From Bacteroidales bacterium (GTDB taxonomy: Bacteria > Bacteroidota > Bacteroidia > Bacteroidales > UBA1715), in the NCBI GenBank assembly GCA_027858745.1, contig JAQICB010000134.1:1-55629 (forward strand): a stretch of 55,629 bases of DNA, in the 5' to 3' direction. The notes below the pieces were generated by a model. It did not search any database, was not told where the DNA came from, and worked only from the letters and a program-made list of their open reading frames with translations. The translations under genes were made by a program, and so were the position numbers. Below are positions 33,871-46,317 of the stretch, one piece after another. The first letter of the stretch is position 1; the number at the start of each line of letters is the position of its first letter.

Positions 33871-34422
33871 ATGAGCGATATTGAAAAAAAGTGGTACGTA
33901 GTTAGAGCTATAAGTGGTAAAGAAAAGAAAATTCGTGATTTAATTCAAGTGGAGATTTCACGAAACAATCTTACTGATTATGTGTCACAAATATTAATTC
34001 CGACTGAACGAGTAATTCAAATTAGAAACGGAAAAAAAATCAGTAAAGAGCGTAACTTTTTTCCTGGTTATATATTAGTTGAAGCAGCATTAGTTGGGGA
34101 AGTTCCTCACGTTATAAATAACACTAATGGCGTAATAGGTTTTTTAGGTACAGAAAAAAGTGGAAATCCTGTACCATTAAGAATGACAGAAGTAAATCGA
34201 ATTCTAGGTAAAGTTGACGAGTTAGCAGAACAAGACGAGGAAATAACAGTGCCTTTTATTGTTGGCGAAATTGTAAAAGTTACAGATGGACCATTCAATA
34301 GCTTTTCGGGTATTATTGAAGAAATAAACGAAGAAAAGAAAAAATTAAAAGTAATGGTAAAAATCTTTGGCAGAAAAACACCTTTAGAACTCGGTTTCAT
34401 GCAAGTAGAAAAGGAATCATAA
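33871..34422 (+). CDS. nusG: Transcription termination/antitermination factor NusG
   Basis: The 183-residue protein has the NGN domain (KKWYVVRAISGKEKKIRDLI, FFPGYILVEA, GVIGFLG) and a C-terminal KOW domain with VKVTDGPFNSFSGIIEEI and KVMVKIFGRKTPLELGF. It binds the clamp of RNA polymerase and links it to Rho or to ribosomal S10. The ATG at 33871 is taken rather than an overlapping TTG at 33865. It lies 9 nt after secE and 17 nt before rplK, in the usual order. Confidence 0.97.
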   Translation: MSDIEKKWYVVRAISGKEKKIRDLIQVEISRNNLTDYVSQILIPTERVIQIRNGKKISKERNFFPGYILVEAALVGEVPHVINNTNGVIGFLGTEKSGNPVPLRMTEVNRILGKVDELAEQDEEITVPFIVGEIVKVTDGPFNSFSGIIEEINEEKKKLKVMVKIFGRKTPLELGFMQVEKES

Positions 34423-34439
34423 TAATAAAGTAAAGCATT

Positions 34440-34883
34440 ATGGCAAAAGAAGTACAAGGGCTGATTAAATTACAGATTAAAGGTGGAGCAGCTAACCCCT
34501 CTCCTCCGGTTGGACCAGCATTAGGAGCAAAAGGGGTAAACATTATGGAGTTTTGCAAACAATTTAATGCAAAAACCCAAGACCAAGCTGGAAAAGTATT
34601 ACCGGTAATCATTACGGTATTCTCCGACAAATCATTTACATTCATTATAAAAACACCTCCTGTAGCTGTTCAATTAATGGAAGTATCTAAAATCAAAAAA
34701 GGTTCTCCCGAATCGAATAGAAAAAAAGTTGCGTCTATTTCATGGGAACAAGTAAAAAACATTGCTGAGGGTAAAATGCAAGATTTAAATTGCTTTACTG
34801 TGGATTCAGCAATGCAAATGGTAGCAGGTACAGCTCGAAGTATGGGAATAACAATTGAAGGTAAAATGCCAACAACAGTTTAA
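34440..34883 (+). CDS. rplK: Ribosomal protein L11
   Basis: The 147-residue protein has the L11 pattern [23 protein letters not shown] and [12 protein letters not shown] in the N-terminal domain, and [17 protein letters not shown] with [13 protein letters not shown] in the rRNA-binding C-terminal domain. It is part of the GTPase-associated centre of the 50S subunit and is needed for RelA activation on stalled ribosomes. It lies 17 nt after nusG and 11 nt before rplA. The length and motifs are standard. Confidence 0.98.
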   Translation: MAKEVQGLIKLQIKGGAANPSPPVGPALGAKGVNIMEFCKQFNAKTQDQAGKVLPVIITVFSDKSFTFIIKTPPVAVQLMEVSKIKKGSPESNRKKVASISWEQVKNIAEGKMQDLNCFTVDSAMQMVAGTARSMGITIEGKMPTTV

Positions 34884-34894
34884 AACAAAAAAGA

Positions 34895-35584
34895 ATGAAG
34901 CTTACAAAAAATAAAAAAAGTGTTATAGAAAAATTAGATAGCACAAAAGCATATTCAGTAGAAGAAGCTGCTAAATTAGTTAAAGAAATTACAACAACTA
35001 AATTTGATGCTTCTATTGATATTGATATTCGTTTAGGAGTTGATCCTCGAAAAGCCAATCAAATGGTTCGTGGTGTGGTTACTCTTCCAAACGGAACAGG
35101 AAAAGATGCAAAAGTATTGGTTCTTTGTACTCCTGATAAAGAAAAAGAAGCAACCGATGCAGGTGCAGATTATGTTGGTTTAGAAGAATATATCGAAAAA
35201 ATCAAAGGTGGTTGGACAGATATTGACGTAATTATTACCATGCCAACTGTAATGGCAAAAATTGGTGCTTTAGGTCGAGTATTAGGACCACGTGGTCTTA
35301 TGCCAAACCCAAAAAGTGGTACAGTAACTATGGATATCGGTAAAGCTGTGGAAGAGATAAAAGCCGGTAAAATTGACTTTAAAGTTGATAAATATGGTAT
35401 TATTCACTCAACAATTGGTAAAGTGTCGTTTACGTCTGAAAAAATAGCTGAAAACGCTCACATGTTTATTGAAGTTATTAATAAACTGAAACCGGCATCG
35501 GCTAAAGGCACATATATTAGAAGTATCTATATATCGTCAACAATGAGTAAAGGAATACAAATAGACACTAAAGCTTTTGTTTAA
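34895..35584 (+). CDS. rplA: Ribosomal protein L1
   Basis: The 229-residue protein has the L1 signatures [19 protein letters not shown] and [20 protein letters not shown] and [19 protein letters not shown]. It forms the mobile L1 stalk at the ribosomal E site, and in many bacteria binds its own mRNA to repress the L11-L1 operon. No clear L1 mimic site could be identified by eye upstream of rplK. It is 11 nt from rplK and 29 nt from rplJ. Confidence 0.98.
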   Translation: MKLTKNKKSVIEKLDSTKAYSVEEAAKLVKEITTTKFDASIDIDIRLGVDPRKANQMVRGVVTLPNGTGKDAKVLVLCTPDKEKEATDAGADYVGLEEYIEKIKGGWTDIDVIITMPTVMAKIGALGRVLGPRGLMPNPKSGTVTMDIGKAVEEIKAGKIDFKVDKYGIIHSTIGKVSFTSEKIAENAHMFIEVINKLKPASAKGTYIRSIYISSTMSKGIQIDTKAFV

Positions 35585-35613
35585 CACAAAAAAACTATAT
35601 TAAGACATACATT

Positions 35614-36138
35614 ATGGATATAGCAGAAAAAAGAAATATAGTTGAGGATATTGTTAAAAAAATACAAGATAATTCTCATTTTTATATAACAGATATCGAA
35701 GCATTAAATGCTGTTGATACAAGTAGTTTACGAAAAAAATGTTTTGAAAAAGACATTGAAATTGTTGTCGTAAAAAACACCTTGCTTAAAAAAGCTCTTG
35801 AACAAGTTGATGGAGAATATGAGGAATTATATGATGTGTTAAAAGGTAATACTTCAGTGTTATTTTGTGAAACAGCTAATGTTCCGGCAAAACTAATTAA
35901 AGAGTTCCGTAAATCTGGTAAAGAAAAACCATTATTAAAAGGAGCTTTTGCAGAAGAGTCAATATACATAGGCGATGATCAACTTGATAGCTTAACAAAC
36001 ATTAAGTCTCGTGAAGAATTATTGGGAGATATTATCACATTGTTACAATCTCCTATTCAAACTCTTGTGGGGTCTTTACAATCCGGCGAAAAAACTATTG
36101 CTGGTCTTGTAAAATCATTATCTGAAAAGGAAAATTAA
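35614..36138 (+). CDS. rplJ: Ribosomal protein L10
   Basis: The 174-residue protein has the L10 pattern: KRNIVEDIVKKI at the start, VDTSSLRKKCFEKDIEIVVVKNTLLKKAL, the G-[NT]-[TS]-hydrophobic-LF stretch, and a C-terminal helix that docks L7/L12 dimers. It anchors the L12 stalk to 23S rRNA. In many bacteria the L10-L12 complex represses its own mRNA. The leader here is short (29 nt), so no long L10 leader structure is possible. It precedes rplL by 42 nt. Confidence 0.97.
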   Translation: MDIAEKRNIVEDIVKKIQDNSHFYITDIEALNAVDTSSLRKKCFEKDIEIVVVKNTLLKKALEQVDGEYEELYDVLKGNTSVLFCETANVPAKLIKEFRKSGKEKPLLKGAFAEESIYIGDDQLDSLTNIKSREELLGDIITLLQSPIQTLVGSLQSGEKTIAGLVKSLSEKEN

Positions 36139-36180
36139 TAATAATAAAGTAAGTACAGTAAATATTAAATCAATCAAAAC

Positions 36181-36564
36181 ATGGCAGATTTAAAAAAATT
36201 AGCAGAAGAATTAGTAAATCTTAGCGTTAAAGACGTTAAAGAATTAGCAGACATCTTAAAAGATGAGTATGGAATCGAGCCGGCAGCAGCAGCTGCAGTG
36301 GCAGTAGCAGGACCAGCAGCCGGTGACGGTGACGATGGAGCTGCTGAAGAAAAAACATCTTTTGATGTAGTTTTAGTTTCTCCGGGTGGAGCAAAACTTC
36401 AAATAGTGAAAATAGTGAAAGATTTAACAGGTTTAGGTCTTAAAGAAGCAAAAGACATCGTTGACAACGTACCAAAAGCATTAAAAGAAGGAGTAACAAA
36501 AGATGAAGCTGAAAAAATCAAATCACAATTAGAAGAAGCTGGAGCGGAAGTTGAACTTAAATAG
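36181..36564 (+). CDS. rplL: Ribosomal protein L7/L12
   Basis: The 127-residue acidic protein has an N-terminal dimerisation helix (about 1-40), an alanine-rich hinge ([20 protein letters not shown], about 40-58), and the C-terminal domain [32 protein letters not shown]. It recruits translational GTPases to the ribosome. A hairpin 24 nt after the stop partly separates it from rpoB, a widely conserved arrangement that lowers rpoBC expression relative to the ribosomal genes. Nothing unusual was found. Confidence 0.98.
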   Translation: MADLKKLAEELVNLSVKDVKELADILKDEYGIEPAAAAAVAVAGPAAGDGDDGAAEEKTSFDVVLVSPGGAKLQIVKIVKDLTGLGLKEAKDIVDNVPKALKEGVTKDEAEKIKSQLEEAGAEVELK

Positions 36565-36587
36565 AAGCACATCTTCTTACAAATAAT

Positions 36588-36620
36588 AGGTTTAAGTCAT
36601 AAAATGACTTAAACCTTTTC
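36588..36620 (+). terminator. rplL-rpoB attenuator hairpin
   Basis: AGGTTTAAGTCAT (36588-36600) and ATGACTTAAACCT (36604-36616) pair over 13 bp around a three-A loop, followed by TTTC. The T tail is short, so this is likely a partial terminator or processing site rather than a full stop. Confidence 0.7.
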
Positions 36621-36662
36621 ATGTTTTAAATAATATAGTTCAATCATTTCATCCTTTTCGCA

Positions 36663-39600
36663 ATGGAAACCAAGGAAAGAATAAGCTTCGCATCAATACA
36701 AAATAAACTGGATTATCCGGATTTTTTAGAAATTCAACTAAAGTCTTTTAGTGAATTTTTTAAAGTTGATTCCAATCCTGAAGAGAGAAAAAACGAAGGT
36801 CTTAGTGCTGTTTTTAACGAAAACTTCCCTATTTCTGATACACGAAATAATTTTATTTTAGAATTTATCGATTATCAGTTAGACTCACCTCGTTATTCTA
36901 TAGAAGAATGTCTTGACAGAGGACTCACATTTAGTGTTCCTTTGAAGGCTCAGTTAAAATTATATTGTACCGATCCTGAGCACGAGGATTTTGATACGGT
37001 TGTGCAAGAAGTCTATTTGGGTACAATTCCATTTATGACACCGAGAGGAACATTTATTATTAATGGTTCCGAACGTGTTATTGTATCTCAATTACACCGT
37101 TCTCCTGGAGTATTCTTTGGACAGAGTACACACGCAAACGGAACAAAATTATACTCAGCCCGCGTTATTCCATTTAGAGGTGCTTGGATTGAGTTTGCTA
37201 CAGACATTAACAGTGTCATGTATGCATATATTGATAGAAAAAAGAAATTACCGGTTACAACTCTCTTCCGTGCTATCGGTTTTGAAAGTGACCGCGACAT
37301 ATTAGAAATATTTGAACTTGCTGAAGAAGTTAAAGTTTCAAAAACAGGTCTTAAAAAAGTTTTAGGACGAAAATTAGCAGCTCGGGTTCTTAAATCTTGG
37401 GTTGAAGATTTTGTTGACGAAGATACCGGTGAAGTTGTTTCTATTGAAAGAAATGAAATTATTATTGAACGTGAAGTAATCATTGAGAATGAACATATCG
37501 AAATGATTGTTGATTCGGGTCAAAAAACAATTTTGATTCATAAAGAAGACAAAAATTCTTCTGATTACGATATAATATACAACACGCTACAAAAAGACCC
37601 GTGTAACTCTGAAAAAGAAGCAGTTATACATATTTACAAACAATTACGTAACGCTGAACCGCCGGATGAAGCTACAGCTCGTGATGTGATTGATAAATTA
37701 TTCTTTTCTGATAAAAGATATGATTTAGGTGAAGTTGGTAGATTCCGTATTAATAGAAAACTATACGGCAAAAATGCAAATCTTGAAAATGAAGATATCA
37801 GAGTTTTAACGAAACAAGATATTATTCAAATTATTAAATATTTAATTCAACTTATAAATGCAAAAGCTGAATTAGATGATATTGATCACTTAAGTAATCG
37901 ACGTGTTCGTACAGTAGGCGAACAATTACATAATCAATTTGGTGTTGGTCTTGCTCGAATGACACGAACAATTCGTGAAAGAATGAATGTGCGAGACAAT
38001 GAAGTTTTTACTCCAATTGACTTAATTAACTCAAAAACTCTTTCTTCGGTAATCAATTCGTTTTTTGGTACAAACCAACTATCTCAATTTATGGATCAAA
38101 CAAATCCATTAGGGGAAATGACGCACAAACGAAGATTATCTGCATTAGGTCCGGGAGGTCTTTCGCGAGAACGTGCAGGATTTGAGGTTCGTGACGTTCA
38201 CTACACTCACTACGGAAGACTTTGCCCAATTGAAACACCTGAGGGTCCAAACATTGGTCTTATATCCTCTCTTTGTGTGTATGCAAAAATCAATAAATTA
38301 GGTTTTATTGAAACTCCATACAGAAAAGCAAAAAATGGTCTCGTTAATTTATCAAATGACGGTGTCATATATCTTAGTGCAGAAGAAGAAGAGGAACAAA
38401 CAATTGCACAAGCAAACGCTCCTCTTGATGAGACGGGTAAATTTATTAATAACCGAATTAAAGCTCGTTACGAAGCGGATTATCCATTAGCAGGTCCTGA
38501 AGAAATTGATTTAATGGATGTTGCTCCAAACCAGATTACATCTATTGCAGCGTCTCTCATTCCGTTCTTGGAACACGATGATGCTAACCGTGCATTGATG
38601 GGATCAAACATGATGCGCCAATCTGTTCCTCTCTTAAAAGCAGAGGCTCCTATTGTTGGTACCGGTTTGGAACGAGTTGTTATTAATGACTCACGCGTAC
38701 AAATTACTGCTGAAAAAGATGGTGTTATAAAATATGTAGATGCTCAAGAAATACATGTTCTATACGACCAAACAGAAGAAGAAAAATTTGCAAGTTTTGA
38801 TGATAATCTCAAAATTTACTCAATAACGAAGTTCAAAAAAACAAATCAAAACACTTGTATCAACCTTTGTCCAATTGTAAAAAAAGGAGAACGAATTACA
38901 CAGGGACAAAGTTTAACAGAAGGATACTCTACAGAAAATGGTGAATTGGGTATTGGTAAAAACCTAAAAGTAGCCTTTATGCCGTGGAAAGGATATAACT
39001 TTGAGGATGCGATTGTGATTTCTGAACGATTGGTTCGTGAAGATGTATTGACATCAATTCATATTGACGAACATGTATTGGAAGTTCGTGATACAAAACG
39101 AGGTTTAGAAGAATTCACATCTGATATTCCAAACGTAAGTGAAGATGCTATTAAACATCTTGACGAAAATGGATTAATCCGAATTGGTGCAAATGTGAAG
39201 CCGGGCGATATCTTAATTGGGAAAATCACACCAAAAGGTGAATCGGATCCTTCTCCTGAAGAAAAACTATTACGTGCAATCTTCGGTGACAAAGCGGGTG
39301 ATGTGAAAGATGCCTCACTCAAAGCAAGACCTTCTCTGTACGGAACAGTAATCGATAAAAAACTATTTACTCGTTCGATTAAAGATAGAAAAACACGTGC
39401 AAATGAGAAACCAATCTTAGCAAAAATTGATGCGGATTTCAATAAAGAATATCAAAAACTAAAAGATATTTTAATTGAAAAATTATTTACCATTCTTAAT
39501 GGAAAAACATCTCAGGGCGTAAAAGATTTTGCTGACAATGTTGTTATCGCTAAAGGTTCGAAATTCACACAAAAACTTTTAAATGAAGTTAAAGACTTTT

Positions 39601-40481
39601 CATTTGTTGTGCCATACAAATGGACAACCGATACTGAGAAAAATGATTTAATTGTAAAAATACTATCGAATTATACGAAAAAGTATAAAAAGATTGACGG
39701 TGAATTCAAACGAAAAATATTCAACATTACAGTTGGGGATGAATTACCGGCAGGTATCATGCAACTTGCAAAAATATATATTACACAAAAACGTAAGATA
39801 AAAGTTGGTGATAAAATGGCTGGTCGTCATGGTAATAAAGGTATTGTTTCACGTATCGTACGTGATGAGGATATGCCATTCTTAGAAGACGGGACAACTG
39901 TTGATATAGTTCTAAATCCACTGGGTGTTCCTTCACGTATGAACCTTGGACAGATTTATGAAACTGTTCTTGCATGGGCAGGTCAAAAATTAGACGTAAA
40001 CTTTGCAACTCCGGTTTTTGATGGGGCATCGCTTGATGATATTACAGACTATACACGTAAAGCCGGAGTACCAGACTTTGGTAAAACATATCTTTACGAT
40101 GGCGGTACCGGAGAACGTTTCGATCAACCGGCAACTGTAGGAATTATTTATATGCTTAAACTGGGACACCTTATTGATGATAAAATGCATGCTCGTTCTA
40201 TCGGTCCTTATTCTCTTATTACACAACAACCATTGGGTGGTAAAGCTCAATTTGGTGGTCAACGTTTTGGGGAAATGGAAGTGTGGGCAGTCGAAGCATT
40301 TGGTGCATCAAATATTCTTCAGGAAATTTTAACGATAAAATCTGATGATGTTTACGGGCGTGCTAAAGCATATGAAGCTATTGTTAAGGGAGAACCACTA
40401 CCGACACCGGGATTACCGGAATCATTCAATGTATTATTACATGAATTGCGCGGATTGTGTCTTAACATAGATTTTGAATAA
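36663..40481 (+). CDS. rpoB: RNA polymerase subunit beta
   Basis: The 1272-residue subunit has the full set of beta regions: N-terminal protrusion and lobe, the fork loop and rifampicin region ([30 protein letters not shown], about 470-530), GLISSL, and the C-terminal clamp region with [19 protein letters not shown] and a final [20 protein letters not shown]-like stretch. The rifampicin pocket residues [10 protein letters not shown] and HKRRLSALG match the sensitive type by eye. It follows the rplL attenuator and precedes rpoC by 32 nt. Confidence 0.98.
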   Translation: METKERISFASIQNKLDYPDFLEIQLKSFSEFFKVDSNPEERKNEGLSAVFNENFPISDTRNNFILEFIDYQLDSPRYSIEECLDRGLTFSVPLKAQLKLYCTDPEHEDFDTVVQEVYLGTIPFMTPRGTFIINGSERVIVSQLHRSPGVFFGQSTHANGTKLYSARVIPFRGAWIEFATDINSVMYAYIDRKKKLPVTTLFRAIGFESDRDILEIFELAEEVKVSKTGLKKVLGRKLAARVLKSWVEDFVDEDTGEVVSIERNEIIIEREVIIENEHIEMIVDSGQKTILIHKEDKNSSDYDIIYNTLQKDPCNSEKEAVIHIYKQLRNAEPPDEATARDVIDKLFFSDKRYDLGEVGRFRINRKLYGKNANLENEDIRVLTKQDIIQIIKYLIQLINAKAELDDIDHLSNRRVRTVGEQLHNQFGVGLARMTRTIRERMNVRDNEVFTPIDLINSKTLSSVINSFFGTNQLSQFMDQTNPLGEMTHKRRLSALGPGGLSRERAGFEVRDVHYTHYGRLCPIETPEGPNIGLISSLCVYAKINKLGFIETPYRKAKNGLVNLSNDGVIYLSAEEEEEQTIAQANAPLDETGKFINNRIKARYEADYPLAGPEEIDLMDVAPNQITSIAASLIPFLEHDDANRALMGSNMMRQSVPLLKAEAPIVGTGLERVVINDSRVQITAEKDGVIKYVDAQEIHVLYDQTEEEKFASFDDNLKIYSITKFKKTNQNTCINLCPIVKKGERITQGQSLTEGYSTENGELGIGKNLKVAFMPWKGYNFEDAIVISERLVREDVLTSIHIDEHVLEVRDTKRGLEEFTSDIPNVSEDAIKHLDENGLIRIGANVKPGDILIGKITPKGESDPSPEEKLLRAIFGDKAGDVKDASLKARPSLYGTVIDKKLFTRSIKDRKTRANEKPILAKIDADFNKEYQKLKDILIEKLFTILNGKTSQGVKDFADNVVIAKGSKFTQKLLNEVKDFSFVVPYKWTTDTEKNDLIVKILSNYTKKYKKIDGEFKRKIFNITVGDELPAGIMQLAKIYITQKRKIKVGDKMAGRHGNKGIVSRIVRDEDMPFLEDGTTVDIVLNPLGVPSRMNLGQIYETVLAWAGQKLDVNFATPVFDGASLDDITDYTRKAGVPDFGKTYLYDGGTGERFDQPATVGIIYMLKLGHLIDDKMHARSIGPYSLITQQPLGGKAQFGGQRFGEMEVWAVEAFGASNILQEILTIKSDDVYGRAKAYEAIVKGEPLPTPGLPESFNVLLHELRGLCLNIDFE

Positions 40482-40513
40482 TAAACCAAAATATTAATTT
40501 AATAAGTTACAAC

Positions 40514-43500
40514 ATGGCTTTCAGAAAAGAAAACAGAATAAAAAATAACTTTTCACAAATCACTATAAGCCTTACTTCTCCTGAAGATATTTTGGAGCGT
40601 TCAAGTGGTGAAGTTTTAAAACCGGAGACTATAAATTATCGAACATACAAACCGGAACGAGATGGTTTGTTTTGTGAGCGAATATTTGGTCCGGTAAAAG
40701 ATTATGAATGTCATTGCGGAAAATATAAACGCATTCGATATAAAGGTATTATTTGCGACAGATGTGGTGTTGAAGTAACCGAGAAAAAAGTACGTCGTGA
40801 ACGTATTGGCCATATTAATTTGACGGTACCAGTTGCACATATTTGGTATTTCAGATCATTACCTAACAAAATTGGATACCTTTTAGGTTTACCAACAAAA
40901 AAACTTGATTCTATTATTTACTACGAACGATACATTGTTGTTCAACCGGGAATAAAAGAAGAAGATGGTATTCAAGTAGGTGATTTTTTATCTGAAGAAG
41001 AATATTTAGATATTATTGAAACATTGCCCAAAGAAAATGAATTATTGGAAAATACAGATCCTGAAAAATTCATTGCCAAAATGGGTGCTGAGGCTCTCGA
41101 AGAATTATTACAAAGAATTGATTTAGATGCATTATCTTTTCAATTACGTGATCAAGCAAACAAAGAGACATCTCAACAACGTAAAAACGAAGCTTTAAAA
41201 CGTCTTCAAGTAATCGAAGCATTTAGAGCATCAAAAGGAAAAAACAAATCGGAATGGATGATTATCAAATGTGTTCCTGTTATTCCTCCAGAATTACGTC
41301 CTTTAGTTCCTCTTGATGGAGGACGATTTGCAACTTCTGACTTAAATGACTTATATAGACGCGTTATTATTAGAAATAATCGACTTAAACGACTTATTGA
41401 AATAAAAGCACCGGAAGTAATTCTTCGTAATGAAAAACGTATGCTTCAAGAATCGGTTGACTCGTTACTCGATAATTCACGAAAAGCAAATGCGGTAAAA
41501 ACGGATGCAAATAGAGCCTTAAAATCTTTAAGTGACAGCTTAAAAGGTAAACAAGGTCGTTTCCGTCAAAATTTATTAGGTAAACGTGTTGACTATTCGG
41601 CTCGTTCGGTAATTGTTGTAGGACCAAGCCTTCAAGTTCACGAATGTGGTATTCCGAAAGATATGGCAGCAGAACTTTACAAACCATTTATTATTAGAAA
41701 ATTAATAGAACGTGGTATTGTAAAAACTGTTAAATCTGCTAAAAAGATTGTAGACAAAAAAGATCCTATTGTGTGGGATATTCTTGAAAATGTACTAAAA
41801 GGACATCCGGTATTATTAAACCGTGCTCCAACACTCCACAGGCTAGGTATTCAATCATTCCAACCAAAAATGATTGAGGGTAAAGCCATACAACTTCACC
41901 CATTAGTATGTACCGCATTCAACGCCGATTTTGACGGTGACCAAATGGCGGTTCACTTACCATTAGGAAACGCAGCAATACTTGAAGCTCAATTGCTTAT
42001 GTTGTCTTCTCACAACATTCTAAATCCGGCAAATGGTGCACCAATCATGGTACCATCGCAAGACATGGTCTTGGGGCTATATTATATCACAAAAGAACGA
42101 GAAGGAGCAAAAGGCGAAGGACTCACCTTTTATTCAAGCGAAGAAGCTCTTATTGCATATAATGAACAAAAAGCTGAATTACATGCTATCGTAAACCTAC
42201 TGTATAAAGATATTAATGGTGAAAAATCTATTATTAAAACAACTATAGGGAGAATTATTTTCAACGAAATAGTTCCTAAAGAAGCCGGATATATTAACGA
42301 AATATTAACGAAGAAATCACTTCGTGATATTATTTCTGAAATTCTTAACAATTCCGGTATTGCTCGTACCACTCATTTCTTGGATGATTTGAAAGATTTA
42401 GGATATACAATGGCATTTAAAGGTGGGTTATCTTTCAACCTTGCCGATGTGATTATTCCTGAAGAAAAAGAAGCAATGGTAAAAGCAGGTTATGAACAAG
42501 TTGAAGAGGTGCTTTCTAACTATAATATGGGTTTCATTACCAATAACGAACGATATAATCAAATTATTGACATTTGGACACATACCAATGCAAATTTGAC
42601 CAACATAGTTATGAAACAACTATCTTCGGACAAACAAGGATTCAACTCGGTATATATGATGTTGGATTCTGGAGCTCGTGGTTCGAAAGAACAAATTCGT
42701 CAGTTAAGCGGTATGCGTGGTTTGATGGCAAAACCACAAAAATCCGGTTCTGCTGGTAACGAAATTATTGAAAACCCTATTTTAGCAAATTTTAAAGAAG
42801 GGCTTTCGGTACTTGAGTATTTTATTTCTACTCACGGTGCTCGTAAGGGTCTTGCCGATACCGCACTTAAAACTGCAGATGCTGGATATTTAACACGTAG
42901 ATTAGTTGATGTTTCGCAAGATGTTGTGATATCGCAAGAAGACTGTGGAACACTCCGTGGACTTATTGCTGCAGATATCAAAAACAATGATGATATTGTT
43001 GAATCACTCTACGAGAGAATTCTTGGTAGAACCTGTGTACACGATATTATTCACCCGAATACAGGAGAATTAATTCTCGAATCAGGTAACGAAATTACCG
43101 AAAAAACAGCACGATTAATTGAAGAATCACCGATAGAAGAAGTTGAAATACGTTCAGTATTAACATGTGAATCTAAAAAAGGTGTGTGTGCAAAATGTTA
43201 TGGTCGAAACTTAACGACTGCACGAATGGTTCAAAAAGGTGAAGCTGTAGGTGTTATTGCTGCACAATCTATTGGTGAACCGGGTACTCAGTTAACATTA
43301 AGAACATTCCACGTTGGTGGTACTGCATCTAATATTGCTGCAGAATCTACAATCGTCTCAAAACATAACGGAATTGTTGAAATTGATGATTTACGTATGG
43401 TTACGGGAACTGACGAGGATGGCGAAAAAGTAAATATCGTAATCGGTCGTTTGGGTGAACTTAAAATAATTGATGAGAATACCGGAATTGTGCTTACATC

Positions 43501-44752
43501 ACAAAATATTCCATACGGCTCGAAACTGTATATTTATCCGGGAGACAAAGCAACAAAAGGTCAGTTGCTCTGTAAATGGGATCCATATAATGCTTCTATC
43601 ATTTCTGAATCGGGAGGAGAAATTGCCTTTGAAAATGTGATTGAAGGTATGACGTTTAAGAAAGAAGCTGATGAGCAAACAGGTTTCGAGGAGAAAATTA
43701 TTATTGAATCAAAAAATAAAGCGAAAAACCCGATTATTAAAATTCTTGATAAAGCAGGAAAAACTATTCACACATATAACTTACCTGTAGGTTCACACAT
43801 ATCGGTAAATGATGGTGATGACGTTAAATCCGGTGATACGCTTGTTAAAATACCTCGTGCTGTCGGTAAATCCGGTGACATTACCGGTGGTTTACCACGT
43901 GTAACTGAATTATTCGAAGCTCGAAATCCATCGAATCCTGCGGTTGTATCTGAAATTGACGGTGAAGTTTCGTTTGGAAAAATCAAACGTGGTAATCGTG
44001 AAATTATAGTACAATCAAAAACAGGTGAGACAAAAAAATATCTTGTGCCGCTTTCAAAACAAATTCTTGTTCAAGAAAATGATTACGTAAAAGCGGGAAT
44101 GTCACTTTCTGAAGGTGCAATTACACCATCTGATATACTAGCTATTAAAGGTCCAACAAAAGTACAAGAATATATTGTAAATGAAGTTCAAGAAGTGTAC
44201 AGACTCCAAGGTGTGAAAATAAATGATAAACACTTTGAGGTTATTGTACGACAAATGATGCGTAAAATCGAAATTGTTGATCCGGGAGACAGTAAATTCC
44301 TTGAAAAACAAATAATCGATAAATGGATTTTCATGGAAGAAAACGACTGGATTTATGATAAGAAAATCGTGGTAGATGCAGGAGATTCTGAAACATTTAA
44401 AGCGGGACAAATTACAACATTGCGTAAACTTCGTGACGAAAACTCAGGGTTGAAACGTAAAGATTTGAAACTTGTTCAGGTACGAGATGCTCATCCTGCA
44501 ACTGGTAGTCAAATTTTGCAAGGTATTACTCGTGCTGCTCTACAAACTACCAGCTTTATTTCTGCTGCATCGTTCCAGGAAACAACGAAAGTTCTTAACG
44601 AAGCTGCTATTCATGGTAAAATTGATTTCTTAGAAGGTCTTAAAGAAAACGTTATTGTAGGTCATAAAATACCTGCAGGTACAGGTTTAAAAGAATATGA
44701 GAAAATTATTGTTGGTTCTCAAGAAGAATTTGATCAATTCAAAGATAAATAA
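40514..44752 (+). CDS. rpoC: RNA polymerase subunit beta'
   Basis: The 1412-residue subunit has the N-terminal zinc site ([20 protein letters not shown], about 66-86), the clamp helices, the catalytic [15 protein letters not shown] loop with three aspartates (about 470), the trigger-loop and bridge-helix regions ([13 protein letters not shown] to [19 protein letters not shown]), a second zinc site ([13 protein letters not shown], about 885-898), and the insertion and jaw typical of Bacteroidota beta'. It completes the core enzyme with beta. A strong intrinsic terminator follows 26 nt after the stop. Confidence 0.98.
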   Translation: MAFRKENRIKNNFSQITISLTSPEDILERSSGEVLKPETINYRTYKPERDGLFCERIFGPVKDYECHCGKYKRIRYKGIICDRCGVEVTEKKVRRERIGHINLTVPVAHIWYFRSLPNKIGYLLGLPTKKLDSIIYYERYIVVQPGIKEEDGIQVGDFLSEEEYLDIIETLPKENELLENTDPEKFIAKMGAEALEELLQRIDLDALSFQLRDQANKETSQQRKNEALKRLQVIEAFRASKGKNKSEWMIIKCVPVIPPELRPLVPLDGGRFATSDLNDLYRRVIIRNNRLKRLIEIKAPEVILRNEKRMLQESVDSLLDNSRKANAVKTDANRALKSLSDSLKGKQGRFRQNLLGKRVDYSARSVIVVGPSLQVHECGIPKDMAAELYKPFIIRKLIERGIVKTVKSAKKIVDKKDPIVWDILENVLKGHPVLLNRAPTLHRLGIQSFQPKMIEGKAIQLHPLVCTAFNADFDGDQMAVHLPLGNAAILEAQLLMLSSHNILNPANGAPIMVPSQDMVLGLYYITKEREGAKGEGLTFYSSEEALIAYNEQKAELHAIVNLLYKDINGEKSIIKTTIGRIIFNEIVPKEAGYINEILTKKSLRDIISEILNNSGIARTTHFLDDLKDLGYTMAFKGGLSFNLADVIIPEEKEAMVKAGYEQVEEVLSNYNMGFITNNERYNQIIDIWTHTNANLTNIVMKQLSSDKQGFNSVYMMLDSGARGSKEQIRQLSGMRGLMAKPQKSGSAGNEIIENPILANFKEGLSVLEYFISTHGARKGLADTALKTADAGYLTRRLVDVSQDVVISQEDCGTLRGLIAADIKNNDDIVESLYERILGRTCVHDIIHPNTGELILESGNEITEKTARLIEESPIEEVEIRSVLTCESKKGVCAKCYGRNLTTARMVQKGEAVGVIAAQSIGEPGTQLTLRTFHVGGTASNIAAESTIVSKHNGIVEIDDLRMVTGTDEDGEKVNIVIGRLGELKIIDENTGIVLTSQNIPYGSKLYIYPGDKATKGQLLCKWDPYNASIISESGGEIAFENVIEGMTFKKEADEQTGFEEKIIIESKNKAKNPIIKILDKAGKTIHTYNLPVGSHISVNDGDDVKSGDTLVKIPRAVGKSGDITGGLPRVTELFEARNPSNPAVVSEIDGEVSFGKIKRGNREIIVQSKTGETKKYLVPLSKQILVQENDYVKAGMSLSEGAITPSDILAIKGPTKVQEYIVNEVQEVYRLQGVKINDKHFEVIVRQMMRKIEIVDPGDSKFLEKQIIDKWIFMEENDWIYDKKIVVDAGDSETFKAGQITTLRKLRDENSGLKRKDLKLVQVRDAHPATGSQILQGITRAALQTTSFISAASFQETTKVLNEAAIHGKIDFLEGLKENVIVGHKIPAGTGLKEYEKIIVGSQEEFDQFKDK

Positions 44753-44777
44753 ACCTTGTTTATAGAGATTTTTATAA

Positions 44778-44815
44778 AATAAGTCATAGGAAATTTTCTT
44801 ATGACTTATTTTTTT
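44778..44815 (+). terminator. Intrinsic terminator after rpoC
   Basis: AATAAGTCATA (44778-44788) and TATGACTTATT (44800-44810) pair over 11 bp around an 11-nt loop and are followed by a T run. It ends the rplK..rpoC transcript. Confidence 0.85.
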
Positions 44816-44822
44816 ATCTTTA
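44815..44822 (+). promoter_or_regulatory. Weak -7 box of the DUF3467 operon
   Basis: TATCTTTA is one mismatch from TAnnTTTG, lies right behind the rpoC terminator and 27 nt before the ATG at 44850. The position supports it more than the match. Confidence 0.35.
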
Positions 44823-44849
44823 CGGTATCAAACTTTTAAATTATCTATT

Positions 44850-45182
44850 ATGGATGAAAAAAATAAAAAGCAACAATTGAACATTGAGTTAACCGAGGAA
44901 ATCGGACAAGGAACTTATTCAAATTTGGCTATAATAACTCATTCAGCCTCTGAATTTGTTGTTGACTTTGTGCGCCTTATGCCGGGAATTCAAAAAGCAA
45001 ATGTTAAATCTCGCATAATTCTAACACCGGAACACGCAAAAAAATTATTGCAAGCACTCCAAGATAATATTACAAAATATGAATCTATGCATGGCAAAAT
45101 TAAAAATATTGAAGGTTTTGGAGGTGGCAACGGTGGTTCTATAAATTCTTCTGGATTCGGGCCAAATAATGCTGAAGCATAA
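44850..45182 (+). CDS. DUF3467 protein
   Basis: The 110-residue protein fits DUF3467: EEIGQGTYSNLAIITHSASEFVVDFVRLMPG in the first half and KSRIILTPEHAKKLLQALQDNI in the second, with a glycine-rich tail. Members are short, soluble and of unknown function, and in Bacteroidota frequently lie right after rpoC, as here. Some family members have a DNA-mimic or phage-derived look, but no such function can be asserted. The stop overlaps the start of the GWxTD gene by 14 nt, so the two are co-translated. Confidence 0.85.
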   Translation: MDEKNKKQQLNIELTEEIGQGTYSNLAIITHSASEFVVDFVRLMPGIQKANVKSRIILTPEHAKKLLQALQDNITKYESMHGKIKNIEGFGGGNGGSINSSGFGPNNAEA

Positions 45183-46314
45183 TAATTTACAGTCATACCT
45201 TTATTTATTTGTCTTTATTTGTATTATCATAACTTATACAAATAAAGATGGGTATGCCCAAAATAGTTCTGAAAAATATCATATATATTATTCGTATTCT
45301 CAAGATACTATTTTCTATATCTTATTTTTAAATACGGCTTCCACACATACTAACCAAGACTATTTCTCGTATAATTTTTCAGTAAACAGTGAAGAATATG
45401 CGGACTCTCGAATGCCATACTCTTCAAGTATATATCATGCTCACATTTCACATGCATTCATCTATAATTCTTTTACAATTCCCGATTATTTAAAACAAAA
45501 CGATAGTCTTACAATAACTTTACGTACTCAGTCAAATACATATGCAACAAAAATACCCACAAACAATACAGGTATAGACAATGATGTATTTCTTGTGATA
45601 AATAACAATACATTTATATGGAATGAGCCTTTTCTATATCAAAATATGACCTATTATTTTCCTCAACAAAAATATATATACATTATAAACAAGGATTCAT
45701 TAGCTCAAAAGCCAACGATTTCAATCCACAATAATAGTGTAATTCCGACAAAAACAGGCCTTTTCTCATTCTACAGCGATTCGCTATTTTCAAAGAAACC
45801 TCATTCATATCAAGTTGTTTCTCAAACATTTCCTCGAGAAAACACCGCATGTGAAATGCTTCGAAATTGCACATATGTTTTCAAGTCATTAAACTATGAT
45901 TCTCTCAGTACCACACCAATAGGTTGCAAATTAGAATTAGACAAAATATGGCTTTCAACGCAACAAGATGCAGAGATTCTTAAAAAAACAATATCTGAAT
46001 ACTACAAACGTATTGAGTACGCAAATACTGTATATACAAATTCATATGCAATGGGACAAGACACCGATTTTGGTAAAGTCTATATATTATGTGGAGCACC
46101 ACTATTTGTAAAAAATAATTCCACAGAAATCATTTGGCATTATTCAAACGACACAACTCAAAGTATGGAGAGCATAACATTTCAAAAAACAAGTAATGAA
46201 TACGAATCTACATATCAAATAATCAAAACACAATCGTTCACAAAAATTGAAGAAACAGCTATACAAAATTGGAAAAAAGGACGTATATTTTCTGCACAAA
46301 ATTTTGAATTTTAA
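45169..46314 (+). CDS. GWxTD-domain secreted protein
   Basis: The 381-residue product has a signal peptide (about 8-30, ending near GYAQ), then a beta-rich region, and a C-terminal GWxTD-type domain of about 90 residues (YYKRIEYAN.., MGQDTDFGKVYILCGAPLFVK, EIIWHYSND). GWxTD proteins are common in Bacteroidota; their function is unknown. The usual GWxTD tetrad reads AMGQDTD here, a diverged form. It overlaps the DUF3467 gene by 14 nt and precedes rlmB by three bases, so the three form an operon. It should be periplasmic. Confidence 0.8.
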   Translation: MLKHNNLQSYLYLFVFICIIITYTNKDGYAQNSSEKYHIYYSYSQDTIFYILFLNTASTHTNQDYFSYNFSVNSEEYADSRMPYSSSIYHAHISHAFIYNSFTIPDYLKQNDSLTITLRTQSNTYATKIPTNNTGIDNDVFLVINNNTFIWNEPFLYQNMTYYFPQQKYIYIINKDSLAQKPTISIHNNSVIPTKTGLFSFYSDSLFSKKPHSYQVVSQTFPRENTACEMLRNCTYVFKSLNYDSLSTTPIGCKLELDKIWLSTQQDAEILKKTISEYYKRIEYANTVYTNSYAMGQDTDFGKVYILCGAPLFVKNNSTEIIWHYSNDTTQSMESITFQKTSNEYESTYQIIKTQSFTKIEETAIQNWKKGRIFSAQNFEF

Positions 46315-46317
46315 ATT

